This document shows, in pieces, positions 55,980 to 63,970 of a stretch of 64,000 bases of DNA. Location: assembly GCF_009709615.1 (NCBI RefSeq), contig NZ_WJYA01000004.1:682001-746000 (forward strand), written 5' to 3'. This DNA comes from Winogradskyella ouciana. Lineage in GTDB: Bacteria > Bacteroidota > Bacteroidia > Flavobacteriales > Flavobacteriaceae. Both the position numbers and the translations under genes were made by a program. The notes under the pieces were generated by a model that saw nothing but the letters and a program-made list of their open reading frames with translations, was not told the origin of the DNA and ran no database searches. Position 1 is the stretch's first letter. Every line of letters begins with the position of its first letter.

Positions 55980-57161
55980 TTAGAGTTTAAAATAATCTAT
56001 ATAATTCTGTAAATCCTTGTCACCACGACCAGATAAGCTAATCACAACAATATCTTCTGGTTGAAAAGTTTTATGTTCAAAAATGGCCAATGCATGAGCA
56101 GTTTCAATCGCTGGAATGATACCTTCTAACTGGCATAGTTCCAATCCTGCTGTCATGGCTTCATCATCTGTAGCGGAGTAAAATTCTCCACGTCCAGATT
56201 TGTATAAATGCGAATGTAATGGACCAACTCCTGGATAATCCAATCCGGCCGAAATAGAGTAAGGCTCAGTAATCTGTCCATCTTTAGTTTGCATTAAAAG
56301 TGTTTTGCAACCGTGGATGATGCCTTCTTTTCCAAGTGCAGATGTGGCTGCACTTTCGCCCGAATGAATTCCTTTTCCTGCGGCTTCTACTGCTATGATA
56401 CCAACATTTTCATTGTCTAAAAAGTGATAATAGGTACCAGCCGCATTACTACCGCCTCCAATACAAGCCACTACATAATCAGGATCTTCTTTGCCTTCCT
56501 TTTCTTTTAATTGCCATTTGATTTCCTCTGAAATAATGGACTGAAATTTAGTCACCATATCAGGATATGGATGCGGTCCAATGGCTGACCCAATAATATA
56601 ATGTGTGTCAACCGGATTATTAATCCAATCACGAATGGCTTCATTGGTTGCATCCTTAAGGGTTCGGCTACCAGATAAAGCAGGCCTAACTTCTGCTCCC
56701 AACATTTTCATACGTGCTACATTAGGAGCTTGCCGTGCGATATCAATTTCTCCCATATACACAATGCACTCAATTCCCATGAGCGCGCAAACGGTTGCTG
56801 TAGCTACTCCATGTTGACCAGCACCTGTTTCGGCAATGATTCTGTTTTTACCCAATCGTTTTGCCATAAGGATTTGCCCAATGGTATTGTTGACTTTATG
56901 AGCACCAGTATGGTTGAGGTCCTCACGCTTTAAGTAAATTTTTGCGTTGTGTTTTTCAGAAAGGCGTTTGGCGTAATAGAGTGGTGAAGGACGACCTACA
57001 TAATCTTTTAATAATTGATGGAACTCTTCTTTAAACGAAGGTTCTGTCATTATTTTTAGATAATTCTGCCGTAGTTCTTCAACATTTGGGTAGAGCATTT
57101 CTGGGATGAATGCTCCACCGAATTCTCCGTAATAGCCTTTGTTGTTGATGTTGTAACTCAT
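55980..57161 (-). CDS. trpB: Tryptophan synthase beta chain
   Basis: 393 residues. PLP enzyme of fold type II; the Lys that binds PLP is in the LNHTGAHKVNN motif near residue 85. Other landmarks are YYGEFGGAFIPEM, GRPSPLYYAKRL, AETGAGQHGVATAT and CIGGGSNAAGTYY. It condenses indole and serine to tryptophan. It is separated from trpF by 326 bases of repeat-rich DNA. Confidence 0.98.
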   Translation of the reverse strand: MSYNINNKGYYGEFGGAFIPEMLYPNVEELRQNYLKIMTEPSFKEEFHQLLKDYVGRPSPLYYAKRLSEKHNAKIYLKREDLNHTGAHKVNNTIGQILMAKRLGKNRIIAETGAGQHGVATATVCALMGIECIVYMGEIDIARQAPNVARMKMLGAEVRPALSGSRTLKDATNEAIRDWINNPVDTHYIIGSAIGPHPYPDMVTKFQSIISEEIKWQLKEKEGKEDPDYVVACIGGGSNAAGTYYHFLDNENVGIIAVEAAGKGIHSGESAATSALGKEGIIHGCKTLLMQTKDGQITEPYSISAGLDYPGVGPLHSHLYKSGRGEFYSATDDEAMTAGLELCQLEGIIPAIETAHALAIFEHKTFQPEDIVVISLSGRGDKDLQNYIDYFKL

Positions 57162-57174
57162 AATTATAAAATAT

Positions 57175-57393
57175 TGTCATTGCGAATCGCATTTTTTGTG
57201 CGATGTGGCAATCTGTTTCTTTTTTCTTTTGTTCATTTTGACTTGATGCAAAACGAACCAAAAAATCACGATCAAAATTAGGAAATTGCTAAAGCACCAT
57301 TCACTTTCGGAATTCCGTGCTTGAAGCTGCGCTTCGCATCTACATTCCTTCGCTCTTTATTTCTGAATTTTGATGATTCCGCCTATGTCGGAA
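57175..57393. repeat. Composite dispersed repeat in the trpF-trpB gap
   Basis: The 326-base gap 57162-57487 holds no gene. From 57175 it starts with TGTCATTGCGAATCGCA...TGCGATGTGGCAATCTG, another member of the TGTCATTGCGA family with its own internal hairpin (57186-57191 with 57199-57204). It then continues with a stretch containing GATGCAAAACGAACC, GGAATTCCGTGC and CGCTTCGCATCTACATTCC, words I recall as a common repeat in flavobacterial genomes, and ends in TTCCGCCTATGTCGGAA (57377-57393). Confidence 0.65.
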
Positions 57394-57487
57394 GTCATGA
57401 CTTTCATTCTTGTTAAATTTACTTCTAGTTCAATCTTTTTTAATTTTCTGTTTTCAATCATTAGTACTTGAATACTGTGACTGAAAA

Positions 57488-58123
57488 CTATTTATTTAAT
57501 TCATGTTTAAATTTTTCTAATTCCTCAATATTTTTTAATCCAGGTTCTATTTCAAATTGGCTGTTAACGTCAACAGCATAACAGTATTTTGAAGCAGGAC
57601 TTTTTTTAAATTTTTTAATTTTTTCTAATTCATTCAATCCAATTCCTCCACTTAAAAAATAAGGTTTGGTTGATGGGTAGTCTTTCAATACATCCCAATT
57701 AAAAGTGTAACCGTTACCTCCTGGTAATTTTCCTTTGGTATCAAACAAATAATAATCGACTAAATCTTTATATGACCTTAATTGAGAAAAATCAAAGTTG
57801 TCTTTTATAGAGAAGACTTTAATGATTTCGGGAATTTTTATGGCCGAATCTATTAATACCCTCAAAAGGTCCTTCGTGTACTTTGCTGATTCTTTTCCGT
57901 GAAGTTGAATGACATCTAAACTATAATAGTTCACTTTATCTAAGATTGTTTGAATTGGTGCTTCCACAAATACTCCAACTTTTTTAATACCTTTTGGTAG
58001 TTCTGGAATAGCACTTTCAAAATTTCGTGGTGATTTGCCATAAAATATAAAGCCCAAATAGTTGGGTTGCAGTATTGCAACGTCAGCTGTGTTATATTTC
58101 ATGCCGCAGACTTTTAGCTTCAT
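57488..58123 (-). CDS. trpF: Phosphoribosylanthranilate isomerase
   Basis: 211 residues. TIM barrel with the N-terminal KLKVCGMK motif (catalytic Cys) at residues 2-9, LGFIFYGKSPR, VFVEAP, DVIQLHGKE, LFDTKGKLPGGNGYTFNW (catalytic Asp) and FLSGGIGLNE. It turns phosphoribosyl anthranilate into CdRP. The start codon overlaps the trpC stop by 4 bases (ATGA), so the two are coupled. Confidence 0.97.
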   Translation of the reverse strand: MKLKVCGMKYNTADVAILQPNYLGFIFYGKSPRNFESAIPELPKGIKKVGVFVEAPIQTILDKVNYYSLDVIQLHGKESAKYTKDLLRVLIDSAIKIPEIIKVFSIKDNFDFSQLRSYKDLVDYYLFDTKGKLPGGNGYTFNWDVLKDYPSTKPYFLSGGIGLNELEKIKKFKKSPASKYCYAVDVNSQFEIEPGLKNIEELEKFKHELNK

Positions 58124-58905
58124 GATTTTAAAGCTTTTATAAAATCTGTAGCACTTTGCCCTGGATTATCAGTTTTCATAAAATTTTCACCTATTAAAAA
58201 CCCTTTGTAACCATAAGGTTGTAGTTCTTTTATGGCTTCAACAGAGCTAATGCCGCTCTCAGACACCTTTACAAAATCGTTAGGGATTTTTTCACTGAGC
58301 ATTTTAGAGGTTTCTAAACTGACTTCAAAAGTTTTTAGATTTCTATTGTTTACACCTAACATATCCAATGAAGGCATGATGGATTTGTTTAGTTCTTCTT
58401 CGTTATGTACTTCTAATAAAACATCGAGATTAAGACTTTTTGCAACTTCAGAGAACTTTTTAATCTCGCCTCTGGTTAAAATGGCAGCTATCAATAAAAT
58501 AACATCTGCTCCATAAGCTTTGGCTTCGATAATTTGATACTCATCTATTATAAATTCCTTTCTCAAAAGTGGGAGCTTAGAACTTGCTCTTGCCAATATT
58601 AAATCATCTAAAGAGCCTCCAAAATATTTAGAATCTGTTAAAACAGACATACCACATACTCCTGCACCTTCATAGCCTTTAGCAACATCTTGAACATTAA
58701 GACTTTGGTTAATCACTGATTTAGACGGAGAGCGTCTCTTATGTTCAGCGATGATTCCAGACGGACTTGTTTTTAGTTTCTGAGCAAGTGAGATTGTTTC
58801 TCGCTCAAAAAGTATTGAAGCTTCTAATTGCTGAATTGGAATTAGAGATTTGCGTAAATCAACTTCTTTACGTTTATCAATTACTATTTTGTCTAAAATA
58901 TTCAT
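58120..58905 (-). CDS. trpC: Indole-3-glycerol phosphate synthase
   Basis: 261 residues from ATG 58905 (MNILDKIVIDKRKEV); a GTG at 58917 is the alternative. TIM barrel with catalytic Lys and Glu in IIAEHKRRSPSKS, later LPLLRKEFIIDEYQI, LEVHNEEEL, GVNNRNL and VSESGISS. It closes the indole ring. A small palindrome (58914-58925) lies 8 bases before its start. It overlaps trpF. Confidence 0.97.
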   Translation of the reverse strand: MNILDKIVIDKRKEVDLRKSLIPIQQLEASILFERETISLAQKLKTSPSGIIAEHKRRSPSKSVINQSLNVQDVAKGYEGAGVCGMSVLTDSKYFGGSLDDLILARASSKLPLLRKEFIIDEYQIIEAKAYGADVILLIAAILTRGEIKKFSEVAKSLNLDVLLEVHNEEELNKSIMPSLDMLGVNNRNLKTFEVSLETSKMLSEKIPNDFVKVSESGISSVEAIKELQPYGYKGFLIGENFMKTDNPGQSATDFIKALKS

Positions 58906-58913
58906 GTCTATTC

Positions 58914-58925
58914 CCACGAAAGTGG
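58914..58925. repeat. Short hairpin before trpC
   Basis: CCAC-GAAA-GTGG within ATTCCCACGAAAGTGGTAATC, followed by TTTTTTAATT. Same design (GNRA loop, then a T-rich AATT tail) as the elements before coaD and trpD. Confidence 0.65.
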
Positions 58926-58956
58926 TAATCTTTTTTAATTATTTTTTTCTAACTTC

Positions 58957-59952
58957 CTACTTCTCACTCAACTCAATCAATTTGTCTAAACTCGCTTTTG
59001 CTTTTCCACCCAAGAGCGACTCCTTAGCTAATTCAAACCCTTCTTTATGTGAAATCTGTTTTACCGTGGCTATCGCCAAACCAGCATTTGCACAAACCAC
59101 ATTATTATGTGCATCAGTGCCTTTTCCCCTAATTATTTTGGTAAATAATCGTGCGGCTTGGGCAACTGTATTACCACCAAAGATTTCTTTTTGTTCTATT
59201 TTGTTTACACCTAAATCTTGAGGCTCGAATAGTGTTTCAGAATTGTTTGAAATGACTTTTGTTTTTCCTGTTAAAGAGATTTCATCATAACCATCTAACG
59301 CATGCACAACAGCATAGTTTTTATCTGTTTCTTGATATAAATAGCCGTAAAGTCTTAGTAATTCTAGGTTAAAAACTCCCACCATCTGATTTTTAGGAAA
59401 AGCTGGATTAACCATCGGTCCTAACATATTAAAAAATGTTTTAACACCTAGCTCTTTTCTAATTGGTGCTACATTTTTCATAGCTGGATGAAATAAAGGT
59501 GCGTGTAATACACAAATACCTGCTTTATCAATACTGCGATTTAAAAAGTCAATATCATTAGTGAATTTAATACCTAAATGCTCCATAACATTTGAAGAGC
59601 CACAAGCGGAAGACACTCCATAATTACCATGCTTTGTGACATGGACTCCAGCACCTGCAGTTACAAAAGATGACAATGTTGAAATGTTAAACGTGTCTTT
59701 GCCATCACCTCCCGTACCACATAAATCTATGGTGTTGTAGCCTTCTAATTCTACAGGAATACAAAGTTCTAAAAGCGCATCTCTAAAGCCTCTGAGTTCT
59801 TCTATGGTAATGCTACGCATCATATACACCGTTAAGAATGAAGCGATCTGACTTTGATTGTATTTGCCTTCTGATATATTAACGAGTACGTTTTTCGCTT
59901 CCTCGCTAGAGATGCTTTCTTGGTTTATTAATCTGTTTAGTATTTCTTTCAT
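58957..59952 (-). CDS. trpD: Anthranilate phosphoribosyltransferase
   Basis: 331 residues. Landmarks are CGTGGDGKDTFNISTL (PRPP-binding), KHGNYGVSSACGSSNVMEHLG, FNMLGPMVNP and VVHALDGYDEISLTG. It joins anthranilate to PRPP. The trpC gene follows after 51 bases; a small hairpin lies just before the trpD start. Confidence 0.97.
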   Translation of the reverse strand: MKEILNRLINQESISSEEAKNVLVNISEGKYNQSQIASFLTVYMMRSITIEELRGFRDALLELCIPVELEGYNTIDLCGTGGDGKDTFNISTLSSFVTAGAGVHVTKHGNYGVSSACGSSNVMEHLGIKFTNDIDFLNRSIDKAGICVLHAPLFHPAMKNVAPIRKELGVKTFFNMLGPMVNPAFPKNQMVGVFNLELLRLYGYLYQETDKNYAVVHALDGYDEISLTGKTKVISNNSETLFEPQDLGVNKIEQKEIFGGNTVAQAARLFTKIIRGKGTDAHNNVVCANAGLAIATVKQISHKEGFELAKESLLGGKAKASLDKLIELSEK

Positions 59953-59958
59953 TTTATG

Positions 59959-59972
59959 CTCGCGGAAGCGAG
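59959..59972. repeat. Short hairpin before trpD
   Basis: CTCGC-GGAA-GCGAG, 6 bases before the trpD start, followed by TAACTTTTTAATTAA on the plus strand. The trpG-trpD gap also holds a tandem ATCGTCA repeat (60032-60047). Confidence 0.65.
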
Positions 59973-60051
59973 TAACTTTTTAATTAATCTTCATTAAGTC
60001 TTATTCGTTCCAAATTTTCTGTTATTCGTCGATCGTCAATCGTCAATCAAT

Positions 60052-60618
60052 TTAACTATTCACCCAGTTTTTAAGAATAGTTTTTCCGTTTGGTGTTAGA
60101 ACAGATTCAGGATGATATTGTACTCCTTTAACATCATAAACCTTATGCCTTAAAGACATGATTTGTCCGTTAGTATCGAAAGATGTTGCTTCTAAGCTAT
60201 CAGGTAAATCTGTGTTAACAACCCATGAGTGGTAACGGCCTACTTCAAAAGTTTTATTAAGTCCTTTAAATAAGGTTTCATCATCTACAGAAACTGTAAC
60301 ATTAGTTGACACACCATGGTGAACCGTATCTAAATTCACTAAGGAACCACCAAAAACCTCGCCTATGGCTTGTTGTCCCAAGCACACACCCAAAATACTT
60401 TTGGTTGGTGCGTATTTCGCTATAATTTTTTTCAGTAGTCCAGCTTCATCTGGGATTCCAGGACCTGGTGATAAGATGATTTTATCAAAAGCATCGACTT
60501 CTTCTAAGGTGAGTTTGTCGTTTCTTTTTACGGTGACATCACAATCTAAATCCTGTAAATAATGTACTAGATTGTAGGTGAAACTGTCGTAGTTATCTAT
60601 GACCAATACTTTTTTCAT
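60052..60618 (-). CDS. trpG: Anthranilate synthase glutamine amidotransferase subunit
   Basis: 188 residues. Class I glutamine amidotransferase: VLVIDNYDSFTYNLVHYL at the start, ILSPGPGIP, the nucleophile Cys in ILGVCLGQQAIGEVFGG, and His-Glu in YHPESVLTP. It supplies ammonia to TrpE. The trpE gene precedes it by 98 bases; that gap holds a hairpin. Confidence 0.97.
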   Translation of the reverse strand: MKKVLVIDNYDSFTYNLVHYLQDLDCDVTVKRNDKLTLEEVDAFDKIILSPGPGIPDEAGLLKKIIAKYAPTKSILGVCLGQQAIGEVFGGSLVNLDTVHHGVSTNVTVSVDDETLFKGLNKTFEVGRYHSWVVNTDLPDSLEATSFDTNGQIMSLRHKVYDVKGVQYHPESVLTPNGKTILKNWVNS

Positions 60619-60632
60619 AAGCCTTTCCCTAA

Positions 60633-60651
60633 CCCTTTCCAGAGGAAAGGG
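60633..60651. repeat. Hairpin between trpE and trpG
   Basis: CCCTTTCC-AGA-GGAAAGGG, 14 bases before the trpG start codon. Not followed by a clear T run in the trp direction. Confidence 0.65.
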
Positions 60652-60716
60652 AATTTGTTTTTTGATTTATTAATATTTGTCTTCAATTTCATACTTTTAG
60701 TTTTTTTACTAATCAC

Positions 60717-62117
60717 TCATATTTCCTTAGCTTGTTCAATCGCCTTTGTCAATGCTCCAAGCTTGTTATATACTTCTTGTAATTCGCTTTCAGGATTAGA
60801 TTTAGCAACCAATCCTGCTCCTGCTTGCCAGAAGAGTTTATGGTTTTTACTTAAAAATGTTCTAATCATTATGGCGTGATTAAAATTGCCCTCAAAATCC
60901 ATAAAACCTATCGCGCCACCATAATAAGCTCTGCTTGTTTTTTCGTACTTCTCTATAAGTTGCATCGCCATGTGCTTTGGAGCTCCACTCAATGTTCCGG
61001 CTGGGAATGTGTCAGCAACAACCTGCATAGTATCTGTGTCTTTATGTTTCGTTCCTGTGACCTTACTTACTAAATGGATGACGTGAGAAAAGAACTGAAC
61101 TTCTCTATAATTTTCAACGGTAACGTTACTTCCATGTCGGCTTAGGTCGTTTCTGGCTAAGTCAACTAACATAACATGTTCACTATTTTCCTTGTCGTCC
61201 TTAATTAGTTGTTCTGCTAGCTCAGCGTCTTTTAAGTCGTTTCCTGTTCGTTTAAATGTGCCAGCAATTGGATGGATTTCTGCCTTATTATCACTTACGA
61301 TCAACTGTGCTTCTGGTGAGCTTCCAAATATCTTAAAATTCCCGTAGTCGAAATAGAATAGGTAAGGTGATGGGTTAATACTTCGCAATGCTCTGTAAAC
61401 ATTAAACTCATCTCCGCTAAACTGTTGCGAAAACTGTTTAGAGAGGACTAACTGAAATACATCTCCTCTCGCACAATGCTTTTTAGCAAGCTCTACATTT
61501 GCTTTATATTCTTCATCTGTAAGGTTAGATTCTATATCGCCTTTTGTAGCGAAATCATAAGACGCATATTGCCTTGTTTGAATTAATTGAAGAATATCGT
61601 CAATATTATTTTCTGTATCGAAACAATGTGCAAAAATATACGCTTCATTTTTAAAGTGATTTATTGCTATGATGTTTTGATACACTGCATAGTAGATGTC
61701 CGGAATATCAATAGAACTGTCTTTTTTGGAGATGTCTATATCTTCAAAATACTTTACAGCATCATAAGCTGTATAACCAAAAATGCCATTATTAATGAAT
61801 TTAAATTCTTTATTGCTATCTACTTTAAATCGTTGAGTAAACTTGTGGATTTCTTCTACTACCCCAACAGTATTGGCAAAATTGTTTTTAGAACTGCCAT
61901 CAGGATAGGTTTGGGAAATAACACCATCTTTAACTTGTATTGAGGCTATTGGATTGCAGCAGATATAAGAAAAACTGTTGTCATTGGCATGGTAGTCACT
62001 ACTTTCCAGAAGAATACTGTTAGGGAATTTATCCCTAATCTTCAGGTAGATGCTCACTGGAGTAATGGTATCTGCCAATATTTTTTTATAATGTGTGTAT
62101 AGACTAAATGTTTTCAT
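60717..62117 (-). CDS. trpE: Anthranilate synthase component I
   Basis: 466 residues from ATG 62117; a TTG codon just before it is unlikely. Chorismate-binding fold: LLESSDYH at about 35 (a feedback-site-like LLES motif, the usual tryptophan-binding element), ARGDVFQLVLSKQFSQQF, IHPIAGTFKRTG, LVDLARNDLSRHG, FPAGTLSGAPKHMAMQLI and YGGAIGFMDF. It forms anthranilate from chorismate with TrpG. First structural gene of the operon. It starts 13 bases after a strong terminator and is preceded by a leader peptide with three Trp codons, which predicts attenuation. Confidence 0.98.
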   Translation of the reverse strand: MKTFSLYTHYKKILADTITPVSIYLKIRDKFPNSILLESSDYHANDNSFSYICCNPIASIQVKDGVISQTYPDGSSKNNFANTVGVVEEIHKFTQRFKVDSNKEFKFINNGIFGYTAYDAVKYFEDIDISKKDSSIDIPDIYYAVYQNIIAINHFKNEAYIFAHCFDTENNIDDILQLIQTRQYASYDFATKGDIESNLTDEEYKANVELAKKHCARGDVFQLVLSKQFSQQFSGDEFNVYRALRSINPSPYLFYFDYGNFKIFGSSPEAQLIVSDNKAEIHPIAGTFKRTGNDLKDAELAEQLIKDDKENSEHVMLVDLARNDLSRHGSNVTVENYREVQFFSHVIHLVSKVTGTKHKDTDTMQVVADTFPAGTLSGAPKHMAMQLIEKYEKTSRAYYGGAIGFMDFEGNFNHAIMIRTFLSKNHKLFWQAGAGLVAKSNPESELQEVYNKLGALTKAIEQAKEI

Positions 62118-62130
62118 CAATTTAAAATTA

Positions 62131-62164
62131 AAAAAGGCCTGTCGTGAATGACAAGCCTTTTTTT
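62131..62164 (-). terminator. trp attenuator terminator
   Basis: In the minus-strand RNA, GGCUUGUC pairs with GACAGGCC (8 base pairs, one G-U wobble) around a 6-base loop AUUCAC, extended by A/U pairs and followed by a U run. The wobble would be a C-A mismatch in plus-strand RNA, so the stem is optimised for the trp direction. It ends 13 bases before trpE. Confidence 0.88.
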
Positions 62165-62198
62165 ATATTATTACATACCAAGGGTTATTTCACGAACA
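62141..62198 (-). promoter_or_regulatory. Predicted antiterminator pairing of the trp leader
   Basis: In minus-strand RNA, UCGUGAA (62195-62189, overlapping the leader-peptide stop codon) is complementary to UUCACGA (62148-62142, terminator loop and 3' arm). Two more pairs follow after a one-base bulge. This pairing would break the terminator. A ribosome finishing the leader peptide would cover it; one stalled at the Trp codons would leave it free. Confidence 0.7.
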
Positions 62199-62246
62199 TG
62201 AGTTTGAGAAATTCCACCACCAAATATGATTTGTTTTTGTTTTCAT
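62190..62246 (-). CDS. trpL: trp operon leader peptide with three consecutive Trp codons
   Basis: 18 codons: MKTKTNHIWWWNFSNSCS, ATG at 62246-62244, TGA at 62192-62190. Residues 9-11 are Trp-Trp-Trp; a run of TGG codons in a tiny gene before trpE is the mark of a ribosome-mediated attenuator. It lies directly behind a consensus promoter and 26 bases before the terminator stem. The product is not expected to have a function of its own; the act of translating it senses charged tRNA-Trp. Confidence 0.88.
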   Translation of the reverse strand: MKTKTNHIWWWNFSNSCS

Positions 62247-62254
62247 TTGAGTGC

Positions 62255-62284
62255 CAAATATAATAAGGATTATTTCAATATCAA
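62255..62284 (-). promoter_or_regulatory. trp operon promoter
   Basis: Minus strand: TTG at 62284-62282, 19-base spacer, TATATTTG at 62262-62255. Exact flavobacterial consensus. The start site would be about 2-4 bases before the leader-peptide ATG, so the transcript is nearly leaderless. Confidence 0.88.
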
Positions 62285-62348
62285 ACATTTAAATTAATGT
62301 TTTGTTAATTTTTTAGTATTAAATAGATGGATTGATAACTTTATGGTT

Positions 62349-62894
62349 ATGAAATACAGTGTTATAATAATCTTGTTGATTTTTATGTCTTGCAAGAACG
62401 AGACCGCTAAACAAGAGGTAGCTGATGCTAACAATGAAAAGGAACAGTCAGTAACTCAAATCACTAATTCTGATTTTGACCTTAAAGTTTATGACTATGA
62501 TGGTTTAGAGCCTTTAATTAATAAAAAAGACGAGAAGGTACATGTGGTCAATTTTTGGGCTACTTGGTGTGCGCCTTGTGTTAAGGAATTACCTTATTTT
62601 GAAACAATAAATAAAGACTACAAGGATAAGGACGTAGAGGTTTTATTGGTGAGTCTGGATTTTCCAAGAAACTACGATACCAAGTTAAAACCTTTTATAA
62701 AAAAGCACGACTTAAAATCTGAAATCGTAGCTTTTGATGATACAGATCAAAATAGATGGATACCTGCAATTAACGAAAATTGGACTGGTGCTTTACCAGC
62801 CACAATTATATACAAAGGTGATAAACGACAGTTTTACGAAAAGTCGTTTACTAAAGAAGAACTAGAAAACGAACTAAAACAATTTTTAAAATAG
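62349..62894 (+). CDS. TlpA/ResA-like thioredoxin-fold lipoprotein
   Basis: 181 residues from ATG 62349 (an ATG two codons earlier is the alternative). Lipobox FMSC near residue 15 after a hydrophobic signal (YSVIIILLIFMSC). Thioredoxin fold at about 50-180 with the redox motif WCAPC in VVNFWATWCAPCVKELPYFE and a cis-Pro segment ALPATIIYKG. It is expected to be an envelope thiol-disulphide reductant, as in cytochrome maturation or oxidative repair. Divergent from the trp operon; the next redoxin gene follows after 6 bases. Confidence 0.92.
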   Translation: MKYSVIIILLIFMSCKNETAKQEVADANNEKEQSVTQITNSDFDLKVYDYDGLEPLINKKDEKVHVVNFWATWCAPCVKELPYFETINKDYKDKDVEVLLVSLDFPRNYDTKLKPFIKKHDLKSEIVAFDDTDQNRWIPAINENWTGALPATIIYKGDKRQFYEKSFTKEELENELKQFLK

Positions 62895-62900
62895 ATTAAT

Positions 62901-63509
62901 ATGAAAACTTTAAGAATACTCGCAGTTATGGTGTTAGTGGTAACATTATCTGCTTTTACAACAACAGATGGTGATGGCTATAAAATTGGAGATATCGCTA
63001 CTGATTTCAGCCTAGAAAACATTGATGGAAAAATGGTGTCTTTGTCCGATTATAAGGATGCCAAAGGGTTTATTGTAATATTTACATGCAATACTTGTCC
63101 TTACGCTGTTGCTTATGAAGATAGGATAGAGGCCCTCAATAAAAAATATGCTTCGCAAGGTTACCCAGTAATTGCTATTATGCCAAATAATACAGATGTA
63201 AAACCTGGTGATAATATGGAAGCCATGAAAGCAAGAGCAAAAGCCAAAGGGTTTACCTTTCCATATTTAATGGATAAAGGACAAAAAATTTATCCTCAGT
63301 ATGGAGCTACTAAAACACCTCATGTATACATCTTAGAAAAAACTAAGAAAGGTAATGTGGTTAAATATATTGGAGCGATAGATGACAATTATAAAGATTC
63401 AAGTGCCGTAAACACCAAATATGTAGAAGATGCTGTTGATGCCTTGAAGAAGAATAAGGAAGTTCCGGTAAAAGAAACAAGAGCAATAGGCTGTTCTATT
63501 AAGGTGTAA
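62901..63509 (+). CDS. Periplasmic thioredoxin-like (redoxin/AhpC-TSA) protein
   Basis: 202 residues. Signal peptide at 1-19 (LAVMVLVVTLSAF). Thioredoxin-like fold with FIVIFTCNTCPYAVAYEDRIEAL (CxxC as CNTC near residues 68-71) and a cis-Pro motif TKTPHVYILE. A further Cys lies near the C-terminus (IGCSIKV). It differs from the TlpA-like neighbour by its CNTC motif, close to peroxiredoxin-like redoxins. Probably cotranscribed with the gene before it. Confidence 0.9.
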   Translation: MKTLRILAVMVLVVTLSAFTTTDGDGYKIGDIATDFSLENIDGKMVSLSDYKDAKGFIVIFTCNTCPYAVAYEDRIEALNKKYASQGYPVIAIMPNNTDVKPGDNMEAMKARAKAKGFTFPYLMDKGQKIYPQYGATKTPHVYILEKTKKGNVVKYIGAIDDNYKDSSAVNTKYVEDAVDALKKNKEVPVKETRAIGCSIKV

Positions 63510-63553
63510 GTGAGAAGCTTATCCTTTACTTAAAGTAAAAATGTTAAAATTTA

Positions 63554-63582
63554 ATCCGAAGTGTAACACTTCGGATTTTTTT
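63554..63582 (+). terminator. Terminator after the redoxin gene
   Basis: ATCCGAAGTG (63554-63563) pairs with CACTTCGGAT (63567-63576), 3-base loop, then a run of seven T including the last stem base. Confidence 0.9.
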
Positions 63583-63605
63583 ACGTCTATTTCATAAGGA
63601 AATGT

Positions 63606-63613
63606 TAATTTTG
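63606..63613 (+). promoter_or_regulatory. Candidate -7 element of the rhodanese gene
   Basis: TAATTTTG matches TAnnTTTG. No TTG lies at the right distance upstream, where the terminator is. Confidence 0.4.
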
Positions 63614-63635
63614 TGATTCTAAAAAAGCTTTTTTT

Positions 63636-63950
63636 ATGGCGGATTTATCGCAAAAGGATTGGACAAAACAACTAGATAAAGACAATAATTCTGTTGTTTT
63701 GGATGTTAGAACACAAGATGAAGTTGAAGAAGGAGTTATTCCTAATGCAATTCATATCGATATTTATCAAGGTCAAGGTTTTATCGATGAGCTAGAGAAA
63801 TTAGATAAAACCAAAAGCTATTATGTGTATTGTAAATCTGGAGGGAGAAGTGGGCAAGCTTGCGCTATCATGAACCAGTTGGGTTTTAACAACGCCTATA
63901 ATTTAAAAGGCGGTTTTATGGAGTGGCAAGGAGACGTTGCTCAATTATAA
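63636..63950 (+). CDS. Rhodanese-like domain protein
   Basis: 104 residues, one rhodanese domain. The active-site loop is YCKSGGRSG with Cys near residue 72; VLDVRTQDEVEEGVIPNAIHI near residues 21-41 is the typical first half. It has no signal peptide, so it acts in the cytoplasm, moving sulfane sulfur. It stands after a terminator and before a further exported protein gene. Confidence 0.94.
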   Translation: MADLSQKDWTKQLDKDNNSVVLDVRTQDEVEEGVIPNAIHIDIYQGQGFIDELEKLDKTKSYYVYCKSGGRSGQACAIMNQLGFNNAYNLKGGFMEWQGDVAQL

Positions 63951-63970
63951 TTTTGATAAACAGCACTATT

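Noticed and set aside
62131..62164. Terminator for the rightward thioredoxin gene or a bidirectional one
   Set aside because: The rightward gene starts beyond it and reads away. The stem has a G-U wobble only in the leftward RNA.
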